Source of the DNA: Heloderma charlesbogerti
Taxonomy: Eukaryota > Chordata > Lepidosauria > Squamata > Helodermatidae
Direction of reading: 5' to 3'
Length of the DNA stretch: 64,000 bases
Assembly: GCA_026122225.1 (NCBI GenBank)
Contig: JANEZZ010001676.1
Span: 62,001 to 126,000, forward strand
Within the stretch, counting starts at the first letter, position 1. Each line of letters opens with the position of its first letter. This document shows, in pieces, positions 1-9,982 of the stretch. Position numbers and translations under genes: made by a program. The notes beneath the pieces were generated by a model. It was not told the DNA's origin, did not search any database, and saw nothing but the letters and a program-made list of their open reading frames with translations.

Positions 1-41
1 TAACCAGACTCTCTCTCTTCCCCTTGGATTTTGTTCTTCAG

Positions 42-236
42 GCCGCCACCCGTGGCGAACACTGGGATCCCATCGAGCCGAGGCCGCGGGAACGACCACC
101 GCAAATGGGAGCCACCATTAAACACCCGCCCACCAACCCACCACCTCGGCCGCCAGCCGAGGTTCGCAAGAAGCAAGGCGGCGAGGAACCTGTTGGCCAA
201 GACAACCCCACCCAGGTCATCACGGAGGTTGAATGA
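42..236 (+). CDS. CYBA: CYBA (p22phox) last coding exon, 3' partial gene
   Basis: p22phox is the membrane partner of NOX catalytic subunits in superoxide-producing NADPH oxidases. Its cytosolic proline-rich tail binds the SH3 domains of p47phox. The exon follows a pyrimidine-rich tract ending in AG at 40-41 and encodes 64 residues before TGA at 234-236. It starts [19 protein letters not shown] and carries the [12 protein letters not shown] core with following basic residues, which is the p47phox docking motif in the mammalian protein. The end (ITEVE) differs from the mammalian VTDEVV-type end but has the same acidic character. The earlier exons with the transmembrane segments lie left of the window. 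The gene faces IL17C tail to tail, as on human 16q24. The frame is certain; the exact phase of the upstream intron is inferred from the AG. Confidence 0.94.
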   Translation, partial: AATRGEHWDPIEPRPRERPPQMGATIKHPPTNPPPRPPAEVRKKQGGEEPVGQDNPTQVITEVE

Positions 237-665
237 CAGGCCAGGCTGGTGCCCTCAGAAAGGCCTGAGGGGGGCTGTTTTGCTGCGCCTGAGGGGAAGA
301 GTTGCCACTCCTCGGCTGCTCTACAGATATTGCCCTCCTCTGCCAGCCCCGTAGTCTGCCCTCATGGATGCTTTCCCACAAGCCGCATTCCCTTCAGTCT
401 GCAGCCCTGCTGTTTTCCCAGTTTGCTCCTGAACACTCACCACCAGGCCCAGCAGCCGCCATGTTTGCTGAGCTACAAGGCCTGGTGGTGGCCATTTTGT
501 TTGGAGGGTGGCGCGAATCTCTGGGCGTGGGTGCTTCCAGCTGGTACCATCCAAACTGCGACAGTTTCCTTTTTTCTGGGCTCTCCCTTTTCTGTATGGA
601 AACTGTTCTCTTTAGGATTTCTCACATTTTTACATTGTAATAAAATGATGTCATCTGGGCGTCTT
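237..665 (+). promoter_or_regulatory. CYBA: CYBA 3'UTR with poly(A) signal
   Basis: Non-repetitive sequence follows the CYBA stop codon and reaches a canonical AATAAA at 639-644. A T/GT-rich stretch (TTCTTCTTTGTC, CTTGTGTTGCC) lies about 25-50 bases further on. This gives a 3'UTR of roughly 420 bases. The cleavage position is inferred. Confidence 0.75.
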
Positions 666-1034
666 ATTCTTCTTTGTCACCCTTGTGTTGCCTTGATCTG
701 CCTCTCTTTCCCAGGTTTTCTAAATCAGGAGATGGAAACAGTCATTTTTACATATGCGGGCTCATGTTTGATGCCATAGCCGCTCTCATGCCACGTATTC
801 CAGGGCAAGAAGTGGGCAGAAGTTAGATCAAGATCTGTGGATAGATTGCTGGATGATTTGCTGTATGTATTTAATTTCTTTACTGAAAGCATTTTAGTCC
901 CACCCCTCAGCCAAAAAGGCTTCCAGAGCAGTTTACAAAGATAAGCAATATCTGCAGGCTTACAATCTAAAAGACACAACACAAAAGGAAAAGGGAATGA
1001 GAGGGAGGAGGAACAAATTCAAAAACAAAGCAAA
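666..1034. repeat. intergenic, with LINE-tail-like sequence (880-1000)
   Basis: Bases 880-1000 resemble the antisense 3' end of an L2-type retroelement: a CCAGAGCAGTTTACAAAG run followed by A-rich sequence, as in the other L2 tails of this window. The rest shows nothing recognisable. Confidence 0.4.
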
Positions 1035-1115
1035 TTCTGGAGATGCCAGGAACTCAACCTGGAACCTTGTACATGCAAAGCATGTGTTCTGCCACTGAAC
1101 TATGGCCTCACCCAT
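1035..1115 (-). repeat. tRNA-derived SINE head, antisense fragment
   Basis: On the - strand the segment reads as a tRNA-like head: a box A-like part around AGTTCAGTGGCAGAACA, a decayed box B around GGTTGAGTTCC, then CTGGCATCTCCAG. It matches the SINE at 58055-58272. Only the 5' half is present. Confidence 0.65.
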
Positions 1116-1770
1116 GGAACCATAGATTGGCAAGGATTTCTGACTCCCAGTTGTCGAACAATAGCAGCAATAAAATGACCCACCATCACCCTAAACTCCA
1201 TTGCTGAAATGAAGAAAGTTTGGGATAAGCAGGAGTGGATTTTTGTTTGAAAGGACTGCGAGCTTCATTCCGTTCTGGGACTCAAAACAACTGGGCATGG
1301 GGTGACTGACACTCTAGACACAGGGTTTAACCACAGTAGTTTACTGATCAATTAAAGCAAACAATTCACAGCTAAAGGTATTTATACAATAGAACCGAGT
1401 GATATAAAAGGCATTAAGAGAAAATAAAAGTTGCAAAACTTAAGTTCCTTTACACCAGCTGTACTTAGACTTTTCCAGGCTGCTTCTTCCTCCTCCCTCT
1501 TCAGGCTCTGGTCTCCCTGACTCTGCTCTTACTCTCTCTGGTCTTTCTGACTCTTTCTTTTTATACCCTACTCCCCCAAAACTGAAAGTACTACTTCAAA
1601 TCTGAAGAAATTGAACTTAACCGGAGAAATGAAACTGAAACTTAACTGAGGAAATGTACTACTCTGAGGGATACCCCTTGCCAACAAAACCCCCAGGCCT
1701 CTAGGCCTGACCTTTTTCTTTCCCTTGCCTCTGTAGGCCTCAAACCTTCACAAGGGCATTGGAGGAGGCC
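1116..1770. other. intergenic, nothing recognised
   Basis: AT-rich to pyrimidine-rich sequence with a CT-rich stretch around 1480-1560. I see no gene, recognisable repeat or RNA. Confidence 0.5.
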
Positions 1771-1774
1771 CATG

Positions 1775-2130
1775 GCTGGTGTCAAGGGTAGGCATGATTG
1801 CGCACCTGCCAAAGGCCCACATCGCAGCAGAATCCCACTAACAAGACCCCCCCTGGACATGCTCCTCTTCACCACTGCAACCTGCTTGTTCACCTGCCTC
1901 TCTTGACCAGACAATGGTGGTAGTGGGAAGGAGGAGCAGCAGATGCCGCCAACTACTAGTTCATTAACTCTCTGCCTGGCAAGCGAGCAAGTGGCAGCAA
2001 TGATGAGGAAGAGGAGGAGGAGCAATAGAAGCCAGTGACAATGGCAATGAGAAGGCAGACTCACTGAGGGAAGGGGCCCATGGAGAGTGTCTTGCCCCAG
2101 AGCCCTCAGAAACCTGGAGCCAGCACTGAG
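1775..2130 (+). repeat. unidentified dispersed repeat, family C, copy 1
   Basis: Closely resembles 29462-29700. Shared blocks include GGCACCTGCCAA-type text, GCCTGCTTGTTCACCTGCCT and AGGAGCAG(C/G)AGATGCC, followed by TGTCTTGCCC and a run ending near GGAG. No terminal repeats or coding capacity recognised. The spurious open frames here are not genes. Confidence 0.55.
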
Positions 2131-2635
2131 GAGACCTCTGAGAGCCAGGCGTATTAGGATGAGCCACACCTATTGCAGTGCCAGGATCTGAGGTAGGCAG
2201 CCTCTCGGTAAGCCCAAACCGGCTGGAACTGTGGGCCTGCAGTGCCAGCTGAGGCCCAGCTCTGGTGCAGTGAGGCACAGGGCGGGAGGCCAGAGCAAGA
2301 CAGAACAGATGTCTCCCTTGTTGGGCTTGCTGTGCTCTTAGAGAGGCTGGGGGCACCACGTGAGCTACTCTGGCCCGTTGGCCCTAAGAAACTGCTTGCG
2401 CTGGTGGGGCTTGTTCCCTGCAGTTCCCGCCTTTGGCCAGAGCTGGGTGGGGGCAGCGCACAAGCCAGATCACTCCCCAGCATCCCACAGGCCCCCTCGT
2501 CAAGCCGGGAGGCGGCCTTTGGCCCGGTGTGGAGGCGGCCCAGCTGGGGGAGCTGCTGCGCTGTGTGCCATGCGCGTCCAAGCCCCAGAGCTCCCCCCGC
2601 CCCGGTGCAGAGGAACGGGCGCTGTGCATCACGCT

Positions 2636-2690
2636 CCTGGGATTGGCCAGGCGTAGTATAAATACCGGGAGACGGCACTTCTACCCTTGG
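2636..2690 (+). promoter_or_regulatory. isolated CCAAT/TATA promoter-like cluster
   Basis: An inverted CCAAT box (GATTGG, 2641-2646) is followed 10 bases later by TATAAATA (2657-2664) in a GC-rich context. A start site would fall near 2690. No coding exon is recognisable downstream up to CYBA's or IL17C's known parts, so the target is unknown. It may be chance or belong to a decayed element. Confidence 0.25.
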
Positions 2691-3305
2691 CCAACCAGCC
2701 TTGCCCCTGTCCCGACCATTTCTTCGCTGCTTGCGACAGGAGATGGCAGCCACGTTGTCTGGAATGATGCTCACCCAGCACTAGTGCACGTGCAGACATG
2801 CGCAGCAACATAAGGACACGTGGCAACTGGAATGATGTTAGCGGCCACTATGAACAGTGGGGGTTTGTGGGATTCGTGAAGGCTCTTGGGGGTGGCTGAG
2901 GAGAACCCGGACGTGGGTGCCGCCACAGTTAGTTTGCTGGATCCTGCTGCTGTTGCGCAGTGTTAACCGGCCAGGCCTCTGCCCCTTCCAGAGGTTGCTT
3001 GCCCTGATTCGTCTCCCCCTTGACTCGCAACCAAGTAGCCTAGCTTTTCCTTTTGTCCCAACCATTTGGGAGCAGCAGCAAACGGTTCTGCCAACCATGG
3101 TGCCAGAGCAGGGACAAGTCGTGCATTTGGGTAAAATATGCACATCGATATTCTTAAGTGGAAGCGGGTAAGAGATGCAGCTTCTGCTGCAAGGTCAGTT
3201 GTGCAAAGGGTGACGTATTTCAAGTTGCTTGCAATCTCCAATTCGTTCTTCAAGCACGTACTTGTATGTCGGTGAAATTTGCACATTTACACTACCTTGG
3301 TTTAA
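2691..3305. other. intergenic, nothing recognised
   Basis: Unique-looking, moderately GC-rich sequence with E-box-like CACGTG/ACACGTGG motifs near 2788 and 2816. No gene or repeat identified. Confidence 0.4.
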
Positions 3306-3309
3306 GCTG

Positions 3310-3622
3310 GGGGTGTTGGACGTCAGGCCTGCAGGCCAACTCCAGCCTGTCTGGGGTTCCAATCTGGCACTTTGGGGCTCCCCAGGTGGCCATACCCCCT
3401 TTCCCCCCCCACCTCTGATTTTTTGGTGGTTTCCTGGCATTCTAAAAGGTTTAAATGCCTCTGCTAAAGCTTAGCTACTGGTAGTACGAGTTAAACTAAA
3501 ATGCACTGGCATTTTTGGCCAGGCCCCTTTTGCCTTTGGCTCCACCCACCAATTGAATGTGGCCCCCCAAGAGCTTCTCTGAAATGGATTTTGGCCCTTG
3601 GCTGAAAGAGGCTCAGTGCCCC
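3310..3622 (+). mobile_element. MITE-like element, TIR family M, copy 1
   Basis: Shares the ordered blocks of the family seen at 26612, 27522, 39603, 43205, 55958 and 62742: CCCAGGTGGC, GGTGGTTTCCTGGC, ATTCTAAAAGG, GCTAAA then a CCCCTTTTG(C)CTTTGG(C) block, and CTTCTCTGAAATGGA. The terminal GTTCTGCACCCCT part is degraded in this copy. Confidence 0.6.
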
Positions 3623-4013
3623 CAGCATCCTAGGTGCCCTCAGCAATTGTCCAGAGGCTGTAGGATTAGATGGCCCTTGTGTACCAACCCAGACCCTCCG
3701 ACACAACAGTTCTGAGGCACTGTGAACAAAGCAGTCAGAGTTCCAGATACTTTCCATAGAGAAATACAAACTTTATTTATGAAAGAACTCCACGCTGGAG
3801 GAAGTGTACGCTGCCCCCATCTGGGCAACGTTCCCTCCTGTCGTACAGAGTTTTTGTTGCATAATAAATACATAAATAACTTAATAATTTAGACAGACAT
3901 CATCATCAGACAGACAAAACATACATAGTTAGAAACGGCATGAAACATCCAATAAACAGAGCGCTCATCTATGATGAAAAGGAGACTCGGCCCTCTGGCT
4001 CTCCCCAAGCTGG

Positions 4014-4112
4014 TGCCCACCAGGTGTGCTGGATGACAACACCCATAATTCCCAGCCAGTATGGTCAATGGCTACCCTGGCTGGGCATTCTGGGAGCTGT
4101 GGCCCAACGCAT
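4014..4112. repeat. foldback repeat, family F
   Basis: A diverged hairpin. The left arm is related to CCAGATGTGTTGGACTACAA and CTCCCATCAT-type text, and the right arm is its inverse (GGGAGCTGTGGCCCAACGCA, TCTGG). The same family recurs at least a dozen times in the window. Confidence 0.55.
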
Positions 4113-4437
4113 CTGGATGGGGAAGACTGGCCTGCTGCTCATCTGGCCCACTTCTGCCACGGTCAGTTTCCATTCTGATGCCACAGGTAGCTCAGTTTGC
4201 CATTGGCTGCGCACCAGTGCACAACCAACTTGCGCAATGGCACCGCTCCCCTGGGTTGGCTGTTAGGATGGCTGCACACTGAGGCACAACCAAGCTGTGG
4301 AATCCTTGCCACAGGGCCCGAGTGTCGGGTTGGCTGCCCCGGGGACACCTTTGCCAAGTCTGTCCCTTCTGCTAAGTATGCAGCACCAGAGATGACAGGC
4401 CAGGCCAAGAAGTTGTGGTAGAGGCGCAGCCCAAAGA

Positions 4438-4570
4438 ACCAACACTACTCCTCTATAACAATAATTATAATTATAATATAAAATAAAAATAATAATTTAA
4501 AGCCCTTGAAAATCTCACATATAAATTAATATAAATACAAATAAGAATAAATAAATACAGTGAAAACAAG
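4438..4570. repeat. AT-rich low-complexity stretch
   Basis: Runs of ATAAT, TAAAATAAAAATAATAAT and AATAAATAAATA. Possibly the A/T tail of a retroelement on the + strand. Confidence 0.6.
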
Positions 4571-5113
4571 TGTATGAGAGGCAAGGTCTGTCCCTTTTGT
4601 CAATCCACAGCTACCCTGGTAGAACTGGAGTTCCCAAGAGGGCGATGTTCGTTCTTACTTTAGCACCCAGAGAACCGAGATGGGGGTCACCCAACAAGCT
4701 AGGAAATTGACAGGGACACCCTCCTTGTTTGGAAAGCCCTTAGGAGGAGTCAAGATATGGAAAAGCCAGGCTTGGAAGAGGCTACTGATCAACAGAGCAG
4801 AGTTAAGGAGAAGGGGGCATTGCGTTCTGTTTTCCTACACACAGAGCCACATTGAAAGGAGTGGTGGGAGATGTGCAAGAACAGTTAGGCTCTCATTCAT
4901 CGAGGAAGGCCCTTGCATTTTGGATTATATGCCTTTTCTACAAATCAACCCATCTTAAACCTGTTTTACAGTTGCAGCTTCCCTCCAAGGAAGTGCAGTT
5001 TAGCAAAGTCTATGAAGTCACAGCATAACAGCCCTTAAGAGAGAAGGCATGATGGCTTGACTGGTTCAAAGATGTAGTGTTAAAATAATCCTTGATCACA
5101 TTCTAGCTTTAAT

Positions 5114-5753
5114 ATCTGAAGAAAAAGTGTCATTAAAGAAGAGGAAATCAATATGAAGTTCTCAGCCATCTTGCGGCAGGAATACTCCTTTCCACAATGT
5201 AGACTTGCAATTTTTGCTCTCCTTTGTCTGATAGGCATCAGAAGAACCCTGCTAGATCAGACTAAGCTCCCTCAAGTCCCTCATTCTGTTCACACAGCAG
5301 CCAACCAGCTGCTGTGTGAACAAGGTAAAAGATTGCCTCCTGCTGTGTGCCCATGCTACAGAGGGCAGCTATTAAAAGTGCAGAGGTGTAAAATACAGAC
5401 TAAACACGTGTCTTTGGGGAAGGTAGCAGGTCTCCCAAGACAAGCCTCTTTTATCAGAGAGAAATGGGCTCCCTATTTTCATTTTAGACACATCACCAAA
5501 ACTATTGTATTGGCTGTATTTGTAGTTAATGTTAGGATGGCAGTTTTCCTCCTGCTCCCACCCATTAGCAGAAAGTGGGAAAGTGTAGGCCTGACCCAGG
5601 GCAGGACTGTAAAAGGCCTACAATCCGAAATGAGCAAGTGCTTTAAAACAAACACAATGATACATAATTGGCCACATAAACAGATTTAGATTTTGACACA
5701 CTGCATGATAAAACCGCTCCATAGGAGCTTTGGATGTGCAGGCCATCGTCTGC
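5114..5753 (-). other. IL17C: IL17C proximal 3'UTR / flank
   Basis: Sequence between the IL17C stop and the ATTAAA at 5113-5108. It contains a repeat-like patch at about 5235-5330 (CTGCTAGATCAGACTAAG, then a short inverted repeat CACACAGCAG ... CTGCTGTGTG). The long + strand open frame over this stretch has no recognisable homology and is not called. Confidence 0.35.
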
Positions 5754-6003
5754 TCAGCTGCTGGATCGGGGGAGGACACAGGCGCAGGCCACAGGCACAT
5801 TAATGTACTTCACCTCAAAGGTAAAGCCGGGGGTATCACTATTGTGTTGGCACGGCTTGCGGTGCAGCACCATCATGTTCTGGACCACAGGCACGGAGTT
5901 GAGCGAGGTGGTCTCTCGGCCTGTCTTGACGTCAATGCATCCTTCGCAGAGACACTCCGCGAAGGCCAGTTTGCGTGGATAGCGGTCCTCATTTTCATCA
6001 ATG
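5754..6003 (-). CDS. IL17C: IL17C coding exon 3
   Basis: Acceptor TTTTTCAACAG precedes C at 6003, which completes the Arg codon begun in exon 2. It encodes the C-terminal cystine-knot region, including AFAECLCEGCIDV, GRETTSLNSV, VLHRKPC and the terminal VACACVLPRSSS. Stop TGA is at 5756-5754. Confidence 0.94.
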
Positions 6004-8887
6004 CTGTTGAAAAAGGCAGGGGAGAAGAGGGGATTAGTGTGACTCAAGGAACAACCCACTGGTTTTGCATCAGGTTTAACTGTCATGGCTTCTCTCTCTC
6101 CCAAAAGAAGTCTGGGAAATTGTTTGTTGAGAGTTCTCATACTTGCATAATACGCTACATCTGCCCAGATTTCTCTTCAACACAAGTTGTAAAAGAGCAC
6201 CTGGCTTTTGTAAGAACTTGTGCCCTGCTGGATTAGACCAAAGGCCCATCTAGGCCAATAGGTTTTGATAGCTCCTTGATCCCTGAATTTTCCCAATCAT
6301 TAAAAAAACCCACACATCTAGGCTAGTGGTCATTACCATATCTTGTGGCAGCTAATTTCATAGTTACACATTGTGGGTTTATTTTGAGCCCGAACACATC
6401 AGAGAAGGCCCATTTCAGGAGGAATCCTGAGCAGTCATCAGGTGTGCATTTGAGGAATTAGGGACTTTGGAACAGACCTTAATATCTGGAACAGCCTTCC
6501 CCAATCAGGTGCCCTCCAGATGTGCTGGACTGCAACTCCCATCATTCCCAGCCAACATGGCTATTGGTGATGGCAGTTGCAGTGCAACGCTACTGGAGGG
6601 CACCAGGCTGGGGACAGCTAATGCAGAGAGTTGTCATTCATGGGGGGGGGGGCAAGATTCAGGACTATCTTTTGGCTACAATTCTTAAAACATTCAGCCT
6701 GCCCTGTTACCTGTTCTTTATGGCAAGTGCCCTTACCGATATCTCCAGGGCGAGATGGAGCGTTCATTGACGTCTTTGTTCAGAGTGTCTTGGAGCTTTA
6801 GATCGGAGCAGCTATGTCGGTGGTGTCTCCGTTGCCTCCGCTGAGTGGCCTCTTCATTCTCCAGGTAAGGCACCAGCTGCAAGGGGCTGTGGCGGTCCCA
6901 CCGCGTGGTCCTGCTCCGGAACTGCATGGGCACGTCCCCATCGTGTATATCCTCTGAACTGAAGCAGTGGTGGTGGTCCCGACCTGCCTGCTTTGCATCT
7001 GTCCTTGCAAGAAGAACAAGGACAACCAGAAGGAACTGCTGGTTTGGGAAAAGCAGGAGAGAGGAATGCATCAGAGATCAAACGAGGCAGCTGGGAACAC
7101 AAACTTCATACATCGGTGCTCTTTTTTTGTTACTAGAAGGATACATACCTAGTACAACTACCCTGAACTTTCATTTCTTACTGTTTACAGAGAACAGAAG
7201 GGACAATGGTCCCAGCCCAGAGGGATAACTGAGATTAACACTTTAAACTTGAAGGCTTGAGGCACAAGTCTATGCCTGTTTAGACAGAAAAAAGCCCTTC
7301 AACACCCAGCATTCCCCAGCCAGCACTGCTGGTTGGGGAATGCTGGGAATTGTAGGACTTATTTCTTATTCTATTCATTCTGTACATCTGATGAAGTGGG
7401 CTATAGTCCACAAAAGCTTATGCCAGAAGAAATTTGTTAATCTTTTTAAGGTGACACAATTCTTTGGTGTTCTTGTAACAATAGACTAACCCGGCTGCCC
7501 CTCTGGAAATTGTAGTTAACACTTATCCTTCCCCTGATTATCTATCCTCTCCCCTGCCACACATGTGTAACTTTAGATTGTAAGCTCATAGGAACAGGGA
7601 TACGTCGTCTTATACTTTGCAGAGCACCAAGCACACAGATGGCGCTGTCTGTCTATAGGCTTCATCACGCGGAGCTTTTATCCTGCCATTGAGATGGCTC
7701 CTTTACAGATGTTTGCGGGCTCTTTACATGACACCGTGACCCTCCAGGGCGTCTCCTGCACTAAATGCCCTTGGTTTATTTTTAAATAGATCACAGATAA
7801 TGAGCTATCAAATTACCCCATTGTGTTCCGCTTCAGTTTCCTCCCTCAAAAGAGTTAAAGCAGCAAGAAGAGGAGCGAGATCAATGAAAGATAATGGAAG
7901 ACTCAGATATGGAGAGAAGGGGGGGGGGGAGGAAATGGATGTAAAGGGAGTCAGTCGTGATCCTGCCTTTAAAATGGAAGCAGAATGCCTTGTTTTAAAT
8001 GTAGGATTTTAGGCTGGTGTAGAGATGCCCTATATCACATCTTTAAGTTTTGCTTAAGTGATTTCAAAGGCAAAAAATGATAAACCAAATAGAACACTTT
8101 GCACAGCATTCTTCCTTATCCCCAAGCCACCATCCATCATTTTAAAGAAAATAACATTTGCATTTCAGACACTATTCTCCTCTGCAGGCCCATAACAAAG
8201 GGGCAGAGTGTGTCCTACTGTAAGTTTACTTGTTCCTGTTTACTTTAAATTTACTTTATTTTTTTTTTTTACAGATACTAATCTTTATTATCAGGAAAGA
8301 CATCACAAACCAGTCACAGGACTGAAAATGCTGTAATCCCCCAATTCTAAGCACCTCTTGCAAACAAACTCACCTTGATTTGAACAGAACACATATTCCA
8401 ACAAAGCTGCATTCCTAAGCAAGAACTTGATAAAGACTAATTTCTGGGTACACGTGCATGGGATTGTGCTGTAAGCATGCTGAAGATCTCAGATTTAAAA
8501 CAGATGAAGCTCCTATTAATGCATCTAGACAAGCAAACACTCTACATCAATCAATTTGACACAATCTTCATATGCCAAGTGTAAGAGCAAGAGAATAATA
8601 GACATACACAGGCATGCATGCATGCACACATCTCCTTTTGAGCCTAAATCCTAGTTTGCACTGGCAGCAGCTGCACCAGCTGTACTACATCCTGTATCTC
8701 AGTGTGAACACCCAATGTGGTGTTGCTGTAGAAGTACGCCCAGAGGCATGTCAACCCTGCTAAACCTGTCCTACTTTTTTTCTGCCGGGCTGATATTCCC
8801 TTGCCGGGAGATTGGAATCCTCCCCAGGCCGGCTTCAGAGCATTTCCCTCGGGCACCTGGAGGTGGCAGAGGCAGCATCCTTACCAT
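5754..8887 (-). CDS. IL17C: IL17C, interleukin-17C, complete coding region in three exons
   Basis: IL-17C is a secreted homodimeric cystine-knot cytokine of epithelial innate immunity that signals through IL17RA/IL17RE. Joining 8887-8885, 7038-6737 and 6003-5754 gives 184 codons plus TGA; the human protein is slightly longer (197). Residues 1-16 (MQFLLVVLVLLARTDA) form a short signal peptide. The mature part begins KQAGRDHHHCF. The diagnostic RSISPWRYR spans the exon 2/3 junction into IDENEDRYPRKLAFAECLC. Cys-rich motifs follow (ECLCEGC, RKPC, VACACVLPRS), giving the IL-17 fold cysteines. Phases fit exactly (exon 1 phase 0, exon 2 ends CG, exon 3 supplies C). Position between CYBA and ZC3H18 matches human 16q24. 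The assignment to IL17C over other IL-17 members rests on the SPWRYR/DEDRYP and CVLPRS signatures plus synteny. Confidence 0.93.
6485..6622. repeat. foldback repeat, family F, in IL17C intron 2
   Basis: Left arm CCAATCAGGTGCCCTCCAGA and following TGTGCTGGACTGCAACTCCC; right arm GGAGGGCACCAGGCTGGGGA. Together they form an imperfect hairpin. A G-run (about 6642-6652) follows just downstream. Confidence 0.7.
6737..7038 (-). CDS. IL17C: IL17C coding exon 2
   Basis: The acceptor is a long pyrimidine tract ending CCCAAACCAG before 7038. The donor is CG|GTAAGG at 6737/6736. It encodes the signal peptide core, a His-rich mature N-terminus (DHHHCFSSED) and a basic stretch (QRRQRRHHRH) and ends at SPWRY. 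An in-frame ATG at 7071 lies in the intron upstream of the acceptor and could be read as an alternative start (MHSSLLLF...), but the exon 1 ATG gives a better signal peptide. AG at 7037-7036 is a possible alternative acceptor that would drop one Gln. Confidence 0.92.
7039..8884. other. IL17C: IL17C intron 1
   Basis: Contains a 19-base-arm hairpin at 7310-7350 (CAGCATTCCCCAGCCAGCA and its inverse), a G-run at 7919-7929, a T-run at about 8259-8270 and a GCAT-rich microsatellite near 8611-8632. Otherwise unique. Confidence 0.7.
8885..8887 (-). CDS. IL17C: IL17C coding exon 1: only the ATG
   Basis: On the - strand AAG-ATG is followed at once by GTAAGGATG, a strong splice donor. The exon therefore contributes the initiator Met alone, and the second residue comes from exon 2 in phase 0. 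The 5'UTR would run from about 9055 to 8888. Support comes from the correctly spaced TATA box upstream and the seamless frame with exon 2. Confidence 0.8.
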
Positions 8888-9047
8888 CTTGGCTGAACTA
8901 GCGATGGACGAAGGCAGCAAACAGGTGATGATGTTGGCTGGATCCCCCAGAGTCCCAGCCTTTGGCCCTCTGGTCTTGGGCTGGTTGTGGTGGCTGCTGT
9001 TGCTGCAGCTGCCTTGGGGGTGGGGGGTTATAGTCCGTTGCAAGGAC

Positions 9048-9129
9048 AGGTGCTCTGAAGCTAGTTTTACACCTGTCTCCATTTATATAGTCCTCTGAAG
9101 AGAGGGATGTTACACACCTGGAAACTCCA
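9048..9129 (-). promoter_or_regulatory. IL17C: IL17C core promoter: TATA box and Rel/NF-kB-type site
   Basis: The - strand reads TATATAAAT at 9089-9081, placing the start site near 9050-9055. About 30 bases further upstream is TGGAGTTTCC (9129-9120), a full match to the RelA/c-Rel consensus HGGARNYYCC. Mammalian IL17C is induced by NF-kB-activating signals such as TNF and TLR ligands, so the pair is functionally plausible. Binding is inferred, not shown. Confidence 0.6.
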
Positions 9130-9407
9130 GCTTCTGTTCCCTCCTCCCCTTTAAGGAAATACTTGCGTCTACTCACTTCCTCCTCCAATACCTACCAGGG
9201 GCAGCTGATTTTAATAACCCGTTCTTTATTCTGCAATCCTCTTGCATTCACGACATAGTTCTGTTACAATCATTACTAACACCTGCTACTACGCGCGCAT
9301 AGTGGGTGGCTGTTTGAGTACTAAGGATCTACTGTAACCTTTGTATATATCCCCTACTAACTGGACTTTAATGGCCAAAGATCAATTCGGAGGGTGAGGT
9401 GGAGGTG
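9130..9407. other. IL17C upstream flank
   Basis: Unique-looking. An AGGAAGTGAG ETS-type motif on the - strand lies near 9172-9181. Nothing else recognised. Confidence 0.4.
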
Positions 9408-9515
9408 GGGGGAGACTCTGTAGTCCTCCAGATGTTGTGGGACTCCAATGCCTATCAGCCCCAGCCAGCATGGCATAGGGATGATGGGAGTTTAGTCTAA
9501 CAACATCCAGATGGT
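9408..9515. repeat. foldback repeat, family F
   Basis: Left arm CCTCCAGATGTTGTGGGACT, centre CAGCCCCAGCCAGCATGGC, right arm GATGATGGGAGTTTAGTCTA then ACAACATCCAGATGG. Imperfect hairpin. Confidence 0.65.
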
Positions 9516-9982
9516 CACAAGTTTCCCACTTGTGATAATATTTGATAGGGTTTGCAGGGAGGGGGCTATGGGGGGCATTTGACCCAAGTGAGGTACTGAA
9601 AGTATACAATTATGCTGGATACACCAATATTGTGTTAGCTCTACGGGTTAGCCTCCTGGTCTTGTAGTGCTGCATGGTGGACAGAAAAATTATGGATCAT
9701 GTCAATCAATGAATCAAACACAAAATCAAAACGGTTTGTTTAGTTCCATAATGAAAAAGATCTGAATAGAATAAAACCCATATTTTCCATGTTATTGTGG
9801 GTTATGCTGCAGGTAAAGTGATCTCGCTTATTGGGCCACCTGAGCTTAATTTAGGGATATGCTAGTGACTTGAGTTCCACTGAAGTCTTCCTCATATGGA
9901 ATGGAAATACAGATGACACTCAGGGAGATAGAATGCAAGCTGGGTTAGATAGGGACTGTAGGTTTTGGCTGCAATCCATCAG
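9516..9982. other. intergenic, nothing recognised
   Basis: AT-rich sequence without identifiable gene or repeat. Confidence 0.4.

Larger units (their letters stand above)
3772..5113 (-). promoter_or_regulatory. IL17C: candidate IL17C 3' end: AU-rich motifs and poly(A) signals
   Basis: On the - strand below the IL17C stop codon the first poly(A)-like hexamer is ATTAAA (5113-5108). The first canonical AATAAA is at 3777-3772. Between them lie several ATTTA pentamers, including the nonamer TTATTTATT (4554-4546) and a cluster at 3861-3885. AU-rich elements of this kind destabilise many cytokine mRNAs. A retroelement A/T tail on the opposite strand could also give these motifs, so the assignment to the IL17C transcript is tentative. 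Confidence 0.3.

Noticed and set aside
2154..2774. 206-codon open frame on -
   Set aside because: Low-complexity Ser/Ala/Gly-rich translation, overlapped by open frames on the other strand. No conserved pattern.
5153..5689. 178-codon open frame on + next to IL17C
   Set aside because: It crosses repeat-like text, has no known homology, and lies over the likely IL17C 3'UTR.
7069..7071. ATG at 7071 as the IL17C start
   Set aside because: It lies inside the polypyrimidine/acceptor region of intron 1; the ATG at 8887 with an abutting donor gives a clean phase-0 join and a better signal peptide. Kept only as an alternative.
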